Part shown: positions 38,323-50,300 of the stretch, one piece after another
Position numbering within the stretch: the first letter of the stretch is position 1
Layout of the letters: the number at the start of each line of letters is the position of its first letter
DNA from: Streblospio benedicti
Lineage: Eukaryota; Annelida; Polychaeta; Spionida; Spionidae
Length of the DNA: 64,000 nucleotides
Direction of reading: 5' to 3'
NCBI GenBank assembly: GCA_019095985.1
Contig: CM032663.1
Coordinates: 22,634,257-22,698,256, forward strand
Translations under genes and position numbers: made by a program
Notes under the pieces: model-generated
What the model was told of the DNA's origin: nothing
Databases searched by the model: none
The model's input: the letters and a program-made list of their open reading frames with translations, nothing else

Positions 38323-41300
38323 TACACATCATTGACTCATAACGCACCACTAACCCTAAACTCCTAACTTATGTATATACTAGGATACTACGGCCATTTC
38401 TGAACGGAGAAAAAAACTTGACACAGACGTTGTGCCATACTCTGAAACCATCATGAAAACAAGCAGCTCTCACAACCTCCTCGCTGGGTGCATATTACCT
38501 TATTATTTCCGAGCGCTACAAAACAGTTATATGCTAGGGCCTGTGATGATCACCGTGCAATTTCCGGAGCTCTGGCCCGGTCTGTTCACAAACTAACAGA
38601 CATCCTGTCATAAGTAGACTCGCCCTCTTTAGAGCACAATGAGGTGAGGGGGATTACCAGCTTAATTCTGAATCTAGTACCCTGTGTTGCTTTTTCGTTA
38701 CCGCCGTCTTTAACCCTTTACAGGCTAGTTAAAGTCACTTATAATACCCACTGATTGACTTTAAACTCAGTGAGGGTTAAAGCAGACAGTCACTGTGGTA
38801 TAGATCCACCTGAAGCTTAGTTTAGGCTTTATTCTAGGCTACAACTGTGACATAACTAGCTACATTATTCACTAAACAGTTAGTCTGTAATCCATGGCAG
38901 CTTACTATTTAAAAACTGACTGAAAATTCTCACGCCTAAAGGCTGTGAATTGCAAGCAATTATTCCCAGTGTGTAATATTTTTTTCCTAGACGTGTGTCT
39001 GTCACGTGTTGCAAGTGGGGTGTTTAGAAAAACTGAGAAATGGCACTTTGCACAAGGTTTGTATGCTTTTTGACTTCAATTTACACTTTGATTATGTACG
39101 GGTGTGTGTTCTTTTTACTGTAAAGATGCTAGTATATGTTTTTGCAAGTCCTTTATATTGGTTTTGTTTAGTGTGTTAAGTGTTTTCGTTTTAACGCATA
39201 TTACCTTTTTTCGCATGTCTCTGTCATTGCAATTATTTTCTCTGTTTCTACATTACGATTACATATAAAACGTACCTTAACTTCCCACTTTAAGATAAAT
39301 ATATTATCACATAATACGTAGCAATGTTTGAGTTTTAATATTGAGCGAAGACAATTTGGTGAGTATCTCATCGGACTACATTGCCACCGCTCGGACTCAT
39401 ACTTAGAACCTCTACCATTGTGGTACCTTTGCTTTCATACCTTTGCTATATCAATATTTATTTTACATCTCTATATTTATTAGTGTGCGTGCTATCAAAA
39501 ATAATGTTTTAACCATGAGAAAACTACCCTTCCCTGATCATTGCACTTATGGGCAAACTTGCTGTAATACAATGAGACATAACAAGATCAAGGAAGGGGA
39601 AATTCCTACCTCGGTAATATCGGGCGTTGACTGAAGCAGCATGAAACGCAATTCTTGGCTAAGGATGATAATTGATGTAGTAGCACGATATGATGACGTA
39701 TGCAGAAAAGGCCTGTGCACGTGATATTACGTCTGCTTTGAGGCGTTTTTCACACCGAATCCCACTTTCGGGCATATATATCCATTTCTGAGAGACGAAA
39801 ACACGTTTGCATTATGATTGTTTTTTTATTTGATTTGATTTGATTTATTTTACTTGGGACATAAGATATGATATAATAGAATATGATACAATATAATAAA
39901 CATATTAGCATATAATGTACAAGCCTTTTCTGTCACCTTTCCAAATACCAAATAATGTCTATGTTAATCTTAAAGGTAATACAAACTTAACAAAATCCAG
40001 CCAATCAAAAAGACTTCCTGGTTAGATTACTGGCCAATGAAGCAATAGAAATTTGGAAGAAAATATTTTTAAACTGTGGGTGTACAAGGCTGTGTCAGCT
40101 TAGGGACGGACCATTCGATATTTGGGGGGGGGGGGACAAAATTTTCCCCCAAAAAAATCTGCCTCTGATTTTGAAAGGAAAAAAAATTGTCCCTGATGTT
40201 CACCAAATTTGTCTCACTTCAAGTTGAAAATAAAAAAAATTGTCTCTAGTAAGTAAAAAAAAAGTTTCATTTGTAAACATTTTGTCGCCCCCCCCCCCCC
40301 ACCAAATATCGAATGGTCCATCCCTTATTTGAATAGTGTACAACAATAAAGATTGTGCTATAGAGAATTAATGAATTTAATCCGGAAACGGATATCCTGG
40401 CTCCTGTAATTGCTGTGTATGGTAAGTTACCCTGTCTTATATTATATGAGTAAGAATGCTGTTTGTGTAGTGAATATAGTATCTATACCTCCAACCAAAC
40501 GCCGAACCCCCCCCCCCACACACACACACACACACACCCAGGACCATATTGTTGGGTTCCGTGCATCTACAGTGGAAACTATTGACTAATAAGCATGATA
40601 ATGAACCTATATATAAGGCCCTACTTTAGTGACAGGATATGATGACGTATGCAGAAACAAGAGGTATGCACGTGATATTATACGTCGACCACCACACGTC
40701 TACTCTGGGCGAATATCAAAGGGTAAAATCGTAATCATAGAAGTGGGGTTGAGAGATCAGACGTAGTACGACGTTTCTGATAAAGTCCACACTAACCTCT
40801 CATACTCGCCTTTTCCTCTCATGTCTATCTTTTTGGGTCTTAAAGTTTGTAGAGTAGGATATCAATTTTTCCCACTCCATCTCTCAACCAATCAGGATCG
40901 AGTATTTTCAGCAAACATGAGGGAACAGATCATAATGTGATGCTAGTTCCAAGGCCAATGTCTTCTAAATTGCCTGTTGTACACAAAGTGTGTGCGAGTA
41001 TCTCCGGATGATTTTCATTTTGATCATCGCTTCGCATATTGTCTAATTTGTTGAGAGGTTCTATCTGCTTGTGTAAGTTATGATTCTTAAAGCCCCAGTC
41101 TGGCGGCTACGAATGTTAAACGCGCTACAATTTACTATAGGTAGATGAGAAATCCGTGGAGGAAAACATGGTTCTGCCACCCAAACAATGACCTAGTACC
41201 TGTGATGATTATAAATTTGGCAAATGATGCCTCTTACATTTTTAGAAAATACTGAATAATACAAACAAAAATTGTTTGTCTTAACTGTTAAAAATACTGA

Positions 41301-44300
41301 ACTACCGCGATAACCTGGCATATTTTTTGTCATTTAACAAACGGGGTACCATCATCTTATTATATTCATAGTTTGACATTATAATATATTGCCTCTCTTT
41401 TTTCTCTTTTTAGTCAGGATAATGAACGTTATGTGCCATTCTTGTAAAGATGTTCACTTATCAGCTTTTTGTATGCAATTTTATAATGTACCGTTTAATA
41501 AAATTAATTGTGTACAGTGGTATGGCATTTCAACATCCTGATGATAATTATCACTCATTCATACCCTTTGTTAAGCTTGGTCTCATAAAACTCAACACAA
41601 AATAACACCAAATAGCATTTAAATTCCCGGCATTTGAAATTAGTATTTGATTAAATTCAGTAACGCAAACTTTGCAACTACAATAAAATAATAATAAAAC
41701 AGTGCTGCCTACATAGCCTCTCAGTTGTAAACACATCCACTTCAGGTCCAATATCATAGTCTCACAATTGTAAACAATCTTGTTTTCCACAATTTCATCC
41801 AACTCATGGGCCAGTTAAATTGGTTTAGACACAAGACATTCAAATGAGTACAAGCTGAATCTTCGGGGGTGAAAAATCGGGACGATGAAAATTCTGGATA
41901 CTGTCGCCCTGGGCCTTTATAACTCGACGACATACATTAATATGTATTATGTACTGCCCTGCCCATTATAACTCACGCTAGAAATTCAATATACGAAATT
42001 GCTTATTATGAAAACGTGTTACCGGTGATTTAGACCCGCGCAACAAATTTGAGCTGAGAGAAACTAATAAACTGTAGGAAGCAAAATGTATGACACTTTT
42101 TCTCCAGATGATATTAGGTCACATTACTATCTATTTACTGGCAAAGATAGCCATGAGTGACTAACGTTCCTGCTGTATACTAGAATAAAATTCAGACCCA
42201 TGAGGTCTGCAAATATCATATTTTGATTTTAAAAGATGATTTATAACGTCACTTCGTCAATCAATGTTGAAACCATTATAGGTGTTTCCGTGGCCGAATG
42301 GTTAGCGAGTTGGATTCGTGACCAGAAGGTCGTGGGTTCGATTCTCGGTCGGGTCTGGTGGTAGGTGTTGAGGAAACAAACCCCTAACAGGTCGCACACT
42401 GCTCCGTGGCACCTACACGTTAAATAGGTACAGGTTATTGGGCTGAATGAGTGAGGGGATGATTGTGTGAGTGATAAGCATTGTGCGCTGAATGCTGAAT
42501 GTGCTGTCGATGGAAGTATGCGAGAACTGATCAAATGATGATCAATAAGTGTGCCAATGACCTGGTGTAAATTGTAAAGTCATGAGAGCCAAACTGGGAT
42601 CAGGACTATAAACCATTCACATTTACATTTACATTTATAGGTTGCAGCCATCAATTAATGCACCAGCAAAGCTCAAATTTACCAACATATATGATAAGTA
42701 CGATTTACCCGATCACAGAGATGGTGAATCATGCATCAATCTTGATACAATTGAGCCCCTCGCTTTTGTTCTATGCTTCAATATTATTTTTTTTTCAAAC
42801 TGCACCACTTAATAGACAACTTTTTACAGGGATTGCAGTCAAGTTTCGCGTTCTTCGTTAGTGCAACTTTTATTGCGTTACTCATTTACAGTTACTCCTC
42901 TTCAGTAATCAGAGCTAATCTGGTTGTTTTGGTTGGTGTACACATTTCATTTAGAAATAACCGAAGGACATGCATGTACTAGGCTAATTTAGTTTTTATA
43001 TATTTTTGTTCTCTCTTAATTACATATCAAAAAATTAGTATGCATTAGGTAGCCTACATAAAATTGTTCTTGGTGCTCTATAGTCCCATATTGATTCATT
43101 AATTGTTTTGGACTATCTAAATCCATTAATTAAGAGCCTTTTTATTTTTTACTTTTAGGACATTCAACTTTAATCTTAACACCCCGAAATGCAATGAGTA
43201 CTCATGATTCTTTTACCCAACGTGGAAACCATGAAACAAAATCCACTCTTTTTCCTTTTCTGGATGGTATAGGAGGAGTTGGGTTGGTTGGTTTTAAGTG
43301 GCAATTATTCATTTGTGTCTGCAAGTGATGCTAAAATTCAAATTGCTACCGTATCTTTAATCAACTCTTCTTTGTGCGCTTTAATACACGTTGAAACGTA
43401 CTATTTACAAGAGATTCTAAAAATAGACAGCCACCAATCTTGTGTCCAGAAACATCAAAATGGTCTTGAGTAGCATCACAGCTGTTGTAATCATAGATTG
43501 GTGTTACAAAATGCGGCCTTCAAAATGCAGCCTATATTGTGTTTGGAGTGATGTTTGGAGAAGATCGCAGGTGTTGTTAATTGCACGTCTGATATACTCA
43601 TAAACAAGTCAATAAATAGACAAAGTTATCATTTTAAGGTGTCTATCAAATCCAGGATAAGCGAATTGCCATTATAATAACTCAATGAACGGACAGGAAT
43701 ATTCACCCGAGACTGAGATATCTTACTAAATGATTATCTTTAATCATTCATTTGGAAGAGCAATGTTGTTAGAGACAAAATATTTACGTCTGAAAAGTGG
43801 TTCAGGTTCTATGACCTATTTACATCATCTTTTGGCAGATTTCTATTTCCAATGTCATCTTTAAATACATTTTGTTTGCTTTATATCATCTTAGACATAT
43901 TAATATATTCTGATAATTGTGAAATTGCTTCTCTGTCGCCATTTTATGAGGCACATTGGCATGCAGACTATTTGATGGTGCATTAATTGACGACTGCAAC
44001 CTATAATGGTTTCAACATTGATTGATGAAGTGACTTTATAATCGTCTTTTGAAATTAAAATAAAATATTTGCACACGTGGAGCTTTCACATTGCTCTCGT
44101 AGAACGGCACCGTAAATATTCTCTTCTAGCCAGTAGACTATCACAAGAGAAGGTAGTAATCAACAGTATAACTTTTAAACAAGACCATTCAGAATATAAC
44201 CCCACGTGGTTATCAGTTGAGAGTGTCTTTTTAGGAAGCTTGAAGTTGTATCTTTATGAACATTATTATCTGGAAAAATGAGACTCTTATTGTATAGGTG

Positions 44301-47300
44301 CTCTCTTTATGATGGTGGCAACAATTGACTGTCATGCTGTATGAAATTTTAAAGTAAATAGATATAGAGTCTAGAGGTCTACCATTATCCTCCACAACTG
44401 TAGATACAATCTTCCTCAAGACAGTTAACAGAAATCAATCTCCTTAAGACATTCGCTCAAAATTGATGATTATACACCTCTATCGAGGACTAACCCTTGA
44501 ATACTGTTCTCTGATTGGCTGAGATCCAAACTCATCCGGGCATAATTTCTCGATGAACCATGGTGAATTTTGCCCTCCTTTGATTCTTGAAGTCTTTATG
44601 GCAGAAGTAAATTTGCTGATTAAACGGATACAGTTTTTGTCATTGTATAACAAAGGCTGCAGCAACTTTCAGTTAAATCTCTTCTCATACTATGGGGAAT
44701 TACAATCCTTTAAGCCATTCTGTGCAACCAACCGTGAACTGCTATCGCTGTACTAAAATTAATCACAGTTGAACGAATGTTTACAGCATTCAGCAATGTG
44801 TTGGAAAAGTTGCTACTATATCTTCAAAATATGATAAACCTAGTGCATGATATTAGTTTCAGTGAACGCAATAGCTTACACAGTTGTATAAAAAAACGGA
44901 TTATGTGTACAAAACCAGCCACATGCAATCAGACAAATGGCTATGTGTTACTTGGTGTAGTCAATGTGTAGCATTTTTTAAATATATAAAATCAGTTTGT
45001 GAAGGTTAATTGTGGTATAATGAATATAGGTCATGTTTTTTCGGCCAATGTACATGAATCAATGCATTAATATCGCCCTTGCAAGCTCGGGCAATATTCA
45101 CCCAATTCGGCATAGATTCATGCATATTGACCTCACAAACCATGACATATTTCTTCAATATTTTCTTTTGAAGCTAGGGTAGCAGGGAAGATTATTCAAA
45201 ATTTTAAAGAGTATTCAAATGAGGCAATAGGCCAATAAACAATAGTTACAATACTACAAATGATCCGTATTCACATCAATAGCTGGGATTGTCTCATCCT
45301 AAATTTTTAGCTACGGTAGATATGAAGACGAGGGTTCAAGGGCCACCACACAGACGTCATCCAACAGATGCTCCGGCCAGTGAATCTTGTTTCATCGCCC
45401 AATCCTGACCAACGTTTCCTACTTTAATGCAATAATTCCCTGCACAAGATTTCCCGTGGCCCACGCGCCTGATTTCCTATGAGTGTATATATGGACTGTT
45501 TGGTGAATGACAAAAGCGCATGAGCAGTTGTAGGTGGGGTAGGTTACACATTCATGGGTTACAAATTAAATTCGTGTAATTTTGCTTCTTTTGGTTTCTT
45601 CTATCTCTTTGGCCTATTTTGTAATGGCATCAGACATACGGTTTGAATTGTAACCTCGTTTAGAGCATCGAATTTAATCTTCTTGAATGCCCAAAAACTA
45701 GTTGAATAAGTATGTACTCTACCAAAGCACACCTACTGTATTCCACCTCCCTATGACAACTGGCTTCAGCCAACTCTAAGTGGACTTCATATTACACCAG
45801 ATATGCATGATAGATCAGTAGCAATTAGAATTGGAAACACCATGAAATGGAATTCGCTACTAGGAGAGATTGTTAGTGCGCTGACAGTGGCGTCATTTAA
45901 TCTTATATTTCATTCTTGTTTTCATCCCACATCACTAAGGAAACTTGTTTGTTGTCTACATTGTGTTTCTTTTCATTTCTTACTATCGCGGTCCTAACCC
46001 GCCTTTTTCTTTTTCTTTTTTTATCTTTTTTTGTTGAAGGAACCATCAATATTGATGTTTTTGTCGACTTTGCATCTCAGATTTATGGTGCGTTCGTGTG
46101 CTTTTTCCGAACTCGAAAATACGAGCTTTCCATAAGGTAAATTAACTCGAATGGGCATATCCAGGGTAGTTACCAGTCGTTAACTCAATACTTTTTTATA
46201 GTAGACCGAGCTTCCACTGGTAAATACCATGATTTTCGACTGGGAACGTCCATTCGAATGAATTTTCCATATTTTTATTTTTATTTGTTTTTGTTGTTGA
46301 AGGAACCATAAATATTTATGTTTTTGTCGACTTTGCATCTGAGACTTATGGTGCGTTCGTGTGCTTTTTTCGAACTTGAAAATACGAGCTTCCCATATGT
46401 TAAATTCACTCGAAAGGGCACTCCCAGTCGTAGGAACCAGTCGTGAACTCAAAGCTTTTTTTAGTTGACCGAGCTTCCACTGTATTGTTGTGGAGATTCG
46501 CATGCTTTGATATGAAATTTAGTAAGGTTATAGTTGAGGTTTAAGATGCATGGTACTTTTTAGCTTCCACTGGTTAATACCATGATTTACGTCTGGGAAC
46601 GTCCATTCGAATGAATTTTCCATGCGGGAAGCTAGTATCTTTACAAGTTCGGAAGAAGCACGCGAATCCAGCATTAGACCAGTCATCACAATCTGCGCAG
46701 ACCCACAAACAACATGCTACTTCGCACCACTAACACTTTAATTGCATTTCATACCCACATTCCACGCAGTAAGAACAAATATTTGATTTGAAAGTTCTAC
46801 TCACCATGCACGAGATGTGTGCACTTTGCACTTAACACCTACAGAACAATGTGCACGTCACACTCACTTTTTGCCCTAGACTGTATAAGCTCGGCGCTCG
46901 GCTGATTGTGCAGAAAAATAATGCTCTTCAAATACATTATGCCACATGTATCCCACACGTATCTCAGGTGTAAAGTAGACATCACATACTTGCATCTTAT
47001 TTAAGGAAAATTGCACAAGTAGGACAGGTAATTCCGCTGAAAAAAGTGCCTTATGTAAAGACCTTTCCGTACGCTTACGTAAGAAGATGACAGACACATA
47101 CTTAGTGCCTGATCAAATGTATTATTAACTCATATGCAAGGGAAGAAAAGGCACGTGCTTGCTTCAGTCTGACCGGCGGGCATATCATACAGCCTTTCTT
47201 GTGAGCACAATTACATAAATAGGGTGTCATTAGTGCCCTATTATTGGGGTGCAGCCCGCGGAGGCAAGTTTGGTGCACGCGCATTCAAAGCGGGACCGTA

Positions 47301-50300
47301 CAATTACCTGGCAAAATTGTTATGCATGCAGTGACAAATGTCACATATGACATGGAGGCGGCGATCTGTACAGTAGATCCTCCGAATAATACACATGTGT
47401 GTAAAGAGGCAGCCTCTTTCGTTATAGTATTCTGGAATCCCAAGCCTTCATGGAAGGACGCCTGTAGTCGTTGCTGTCGTTGTCATTGTGGTTGTTATTG
47501 TCATTGTTGTGTCACTCGCTTGTAACTAACTATGTATGTATGCATGAATGTTTGTCTCCAGACAAGTTAGAGGGTTAACTGAATAAACCGATTTTGTTCA
47601 CAATCTGCACAGCTATGAGGTATGACGCGACACCGAAGTGATTCGATTTTGGGCACTTTGCCAGTTAAAGTTTGCATTCCACATGGCCATTCATGACATT
47701 TTACTCAAATCAAAGTAAAGAAATTGTTAATTATACTGACGCAGTAGATCTACAGTAATTAATACAATATATACAAACTAGCACAGATCTACCCAGCCTC
47801 AGTGGGTTTGTACGTCAGTTTTTACTAGTATTTAATGCACTTCAGCCAACACAATGAAATCATTAGTCTAGCCTCCAACAATTTTGATGAACTTGTCTTC
47901 ACAATAGTTCTCAGGCCATTGTCATTGAATCTGCTTGACTACTGCATATATTGGCTGGTCAGCTGCAATGACAGGCATTTGACCTGGGTTCAAAAATGCA
48001 GTTATGTCCTGTATCTTGCTCATAATATGTTTCACTGTTGCAACAGAGTGGGCCTGATTACGCAGCAGAGGTAACACTGATGTGATGTTGACCTCAAATG
48101 GTAGGCCTCTTTTCCGGGGTGCATGGTGGGCTGACCAAGTCACGTTCACTGGTCCCTCTGCCACAGTAGCCTTCTCCAGCTAGAGTCATGTGATGAAAAA
48201 GGCCGGGCGGGTTTTGGTGAAAGAGTGTGGAAATTCTAGAATCGTCCCTTTCTTCTGTCCAAACTTTAATTGCCTCGGCTGTTCAACTGACAGTTCAACT
48301 AGATTAACAGTAAATCTAAAAAATAACTTTTTTTTTGTTAGTTCTTGTTGTTTTTTTCTGTTTCTGCATACAGAAATTCATAAGTGCAGAAACAGAAAAA
48401 AAAACAATAACTAACAAAAATGCGACCACATGCTGCATACCATATATCACAAATCTTATATAAAAAATAACTAATTATTGAAATTGAAATGTAAACAGAT
48501 TAGTACAAAATAGAAACATATTTTACGTTATATTGTCTATATTGTATTAAAACTTCTCAGAGAGCACAGCATCACCATATTAATGTCGACTCATCGTCAA
48601 TAGATATTTACTTCAGCCATGTTTGGAAAGCCCCTGCAAACCAATGACAAGAACGTAGATGTAAGGTGAATGACACATCAAATAAGATTTTGTGATGCTT
48701 TGATTGCAAAGTTAACATCTTTATTGCCCATTGGGACAACTTTGTTCAAGAGACACTGTGCTCTCTGACCACTTTTGAGATAGTTTTCGTTCTGGTCATT
48801 GCGGGCATCACCCTTATTATTGTTGTGGTGGTGATGGTCAACGTCGTCGCCATCGCCGTCGTTTTTTGGTGGGTTTTTGGTTCTGTTTATTATAGTTACT
48901 TTTTTTCTGTTTATTATAGTTACTTTTTTTCTGTTGTTTTTGTCATTGTCGTCTTCATTGGGGTCATCGCCGTTGCCGGTGTTGACTGATTAATTTTTAT
49001 TTTTGTGTTGGTGCTTTTTGAGCGTGTGTTTTGTGAGACCTTTTTCAACTCAATATAAAAGATTAAAAGTCTGTACGCCACATTCACTGTATAGCTATCA
49101 AACAATAATCTCATTACGTTGTCTAAATTGACTGTCACTTCTAAATTCGCCACGACGTTATGGCGTCACGTATGGTAGAAAATGGTTTCAAAGAAATACC
49201 TATAATCATAGTCATATCAGTCGGTTTTGTATGTGCTGTAGTGATGTTATCACCGGTTGCCTTATTTCTCTTCCTTTATATTTTTCATAAAGTGCTAAAA
49301 GAAATTGTCCTAATACGCCACATGTATTTAAATTGTGAAGACGTCATACCTCTGATGAATATGGTGGAGAATCAGACGTAAACACATTTTTATGGCCATT
49401 ATACTCAAGCCTAGAATTTTTTGCCAATCAATTCAACTAGAGTGCACGAAACGGCGTAATATCCAATTATAGAACTGGCAGTCTAAAGTAACTAAAGTGA
49501 AAGTGGTAATTCATGTGCTCTATACACTTGGCCGTGGTATTTTAGAGTTATGTTTTAAAAAGTCCTAGTTTTAGGATGTACCGATTGAACATGGGCCATG
49601 GGTATACCCACAAAAGCATTTTCAATATTTATCGCACTGAATTAATTGTCGTGCTGACAGTAAAACCTCAGAATAGGCTACAAAAGCTACACCCATATGT
49701 TGGGCGATAATAGGCGTATATACCGCAATAGTGAGCTTTCTAGATACGTGCTTAAACTAGATCAGAAGTGTTCAAAGAACACGGCATCGCTAGAACAACG
49801 TTGACTTATATGCCACTGTCTATTTATTGATCCTATAGCAGCAAATAGCAAACAGCACCAACTAGTCTATTTTGCAGCTAACAGAATATTGATCTGTAAT
49901 TCTGCATTCAATAGTAATAAGAATGTTATAAATGGACCATAATTGCCCTATGGAAAGCACAGTTTAATTGGCAGATTGCCCAAAATCGAATCACTTTGGT
50001 GCCGCCTCAAACCTCATAGTTGTGTAAAGTTTGAACGAAATCGGTTCATCAATACACCCTCTAGCTTGTCCGGAGACAAACATGCATACATAGATACATA
50101 CATACATGGATAGACACATACATAGTTACAAACGAACGAAACACAATGCTTGCTTCAACAGCAGAGCTGAAGCGACGCAAAAAGTGATGGATCTCAATTC
50201 TAAAAAGTCTACCAATTCACTAAAAAGTTCCAGTTTGGCGCTGAAATCCCTTATCACCTCCAATCTATATCGATCAATAAAATAGACTCAAGCCACTCAC

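Larger units (their letters stand above)
39686..40686. repeat. Pair of direct repeats (39686-39735 and 40635-40686)
   Basis: Both copies read GATATGATGACGTATGCAGA, then GCACGTGATATTA and CGTC, 950 bp apart. Each contains TGACGTA and CACGTG. They may be ends or remnants of an element between them. That interval also holds the Harbinger-like MITE. Confidence 0.5.
34457..42199. other. Ly6 intron 1, repeat-poor to moderate
   Basis: Apart from the listed microsatellites, one hAT-like fragment, one Harbinger-like MITE and the direct repeat pair, it is AT-rich unique sequence. ACAAATTATTTTTTT-type repeats occur at 37085-37260. No exon on either strand is convincing. Confidence 0.45.
47505..48783 (+). 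mobile_element. Helentron-like non-autonomous element, copy C, carrying a foreign fragment
   Basis: It has TATGTATGTATG, the shared TCTCCAGACAAGTTAGAG block, GTGATTCGATTTTGGGCAC, and near its end a block it shares with copy A (AGAGAGCAC ... CACCATATTAATG ... CAATAGATATTTACTT). The terminal hairpin is eroded (GTGCTCTCTGACCAC) and the 5' end has diverged. Between about 47870 and 48185 sits a protein-like fragment (separate entry), and at 48332-48420 a long hairpin. It is the longest copy here, and the extra length is acquired sequence. Confidence 0.58.

Noticed and set aside
42283-42360. Possible functional tRNA gene
   Set aside because: A and B boxes are present, but there is no paired acceptor stem or 3' end, and the sequence continues into a SINE body with an ACATTT tail and target duplication.
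42241-42534. 97-residue minus-strand frame with [11 protein letters not shown]
   Set aside because: It is the antisense of the tRNA-derived SINE head; such peptides are common spurious predictions. The same applies to 53003-53386.
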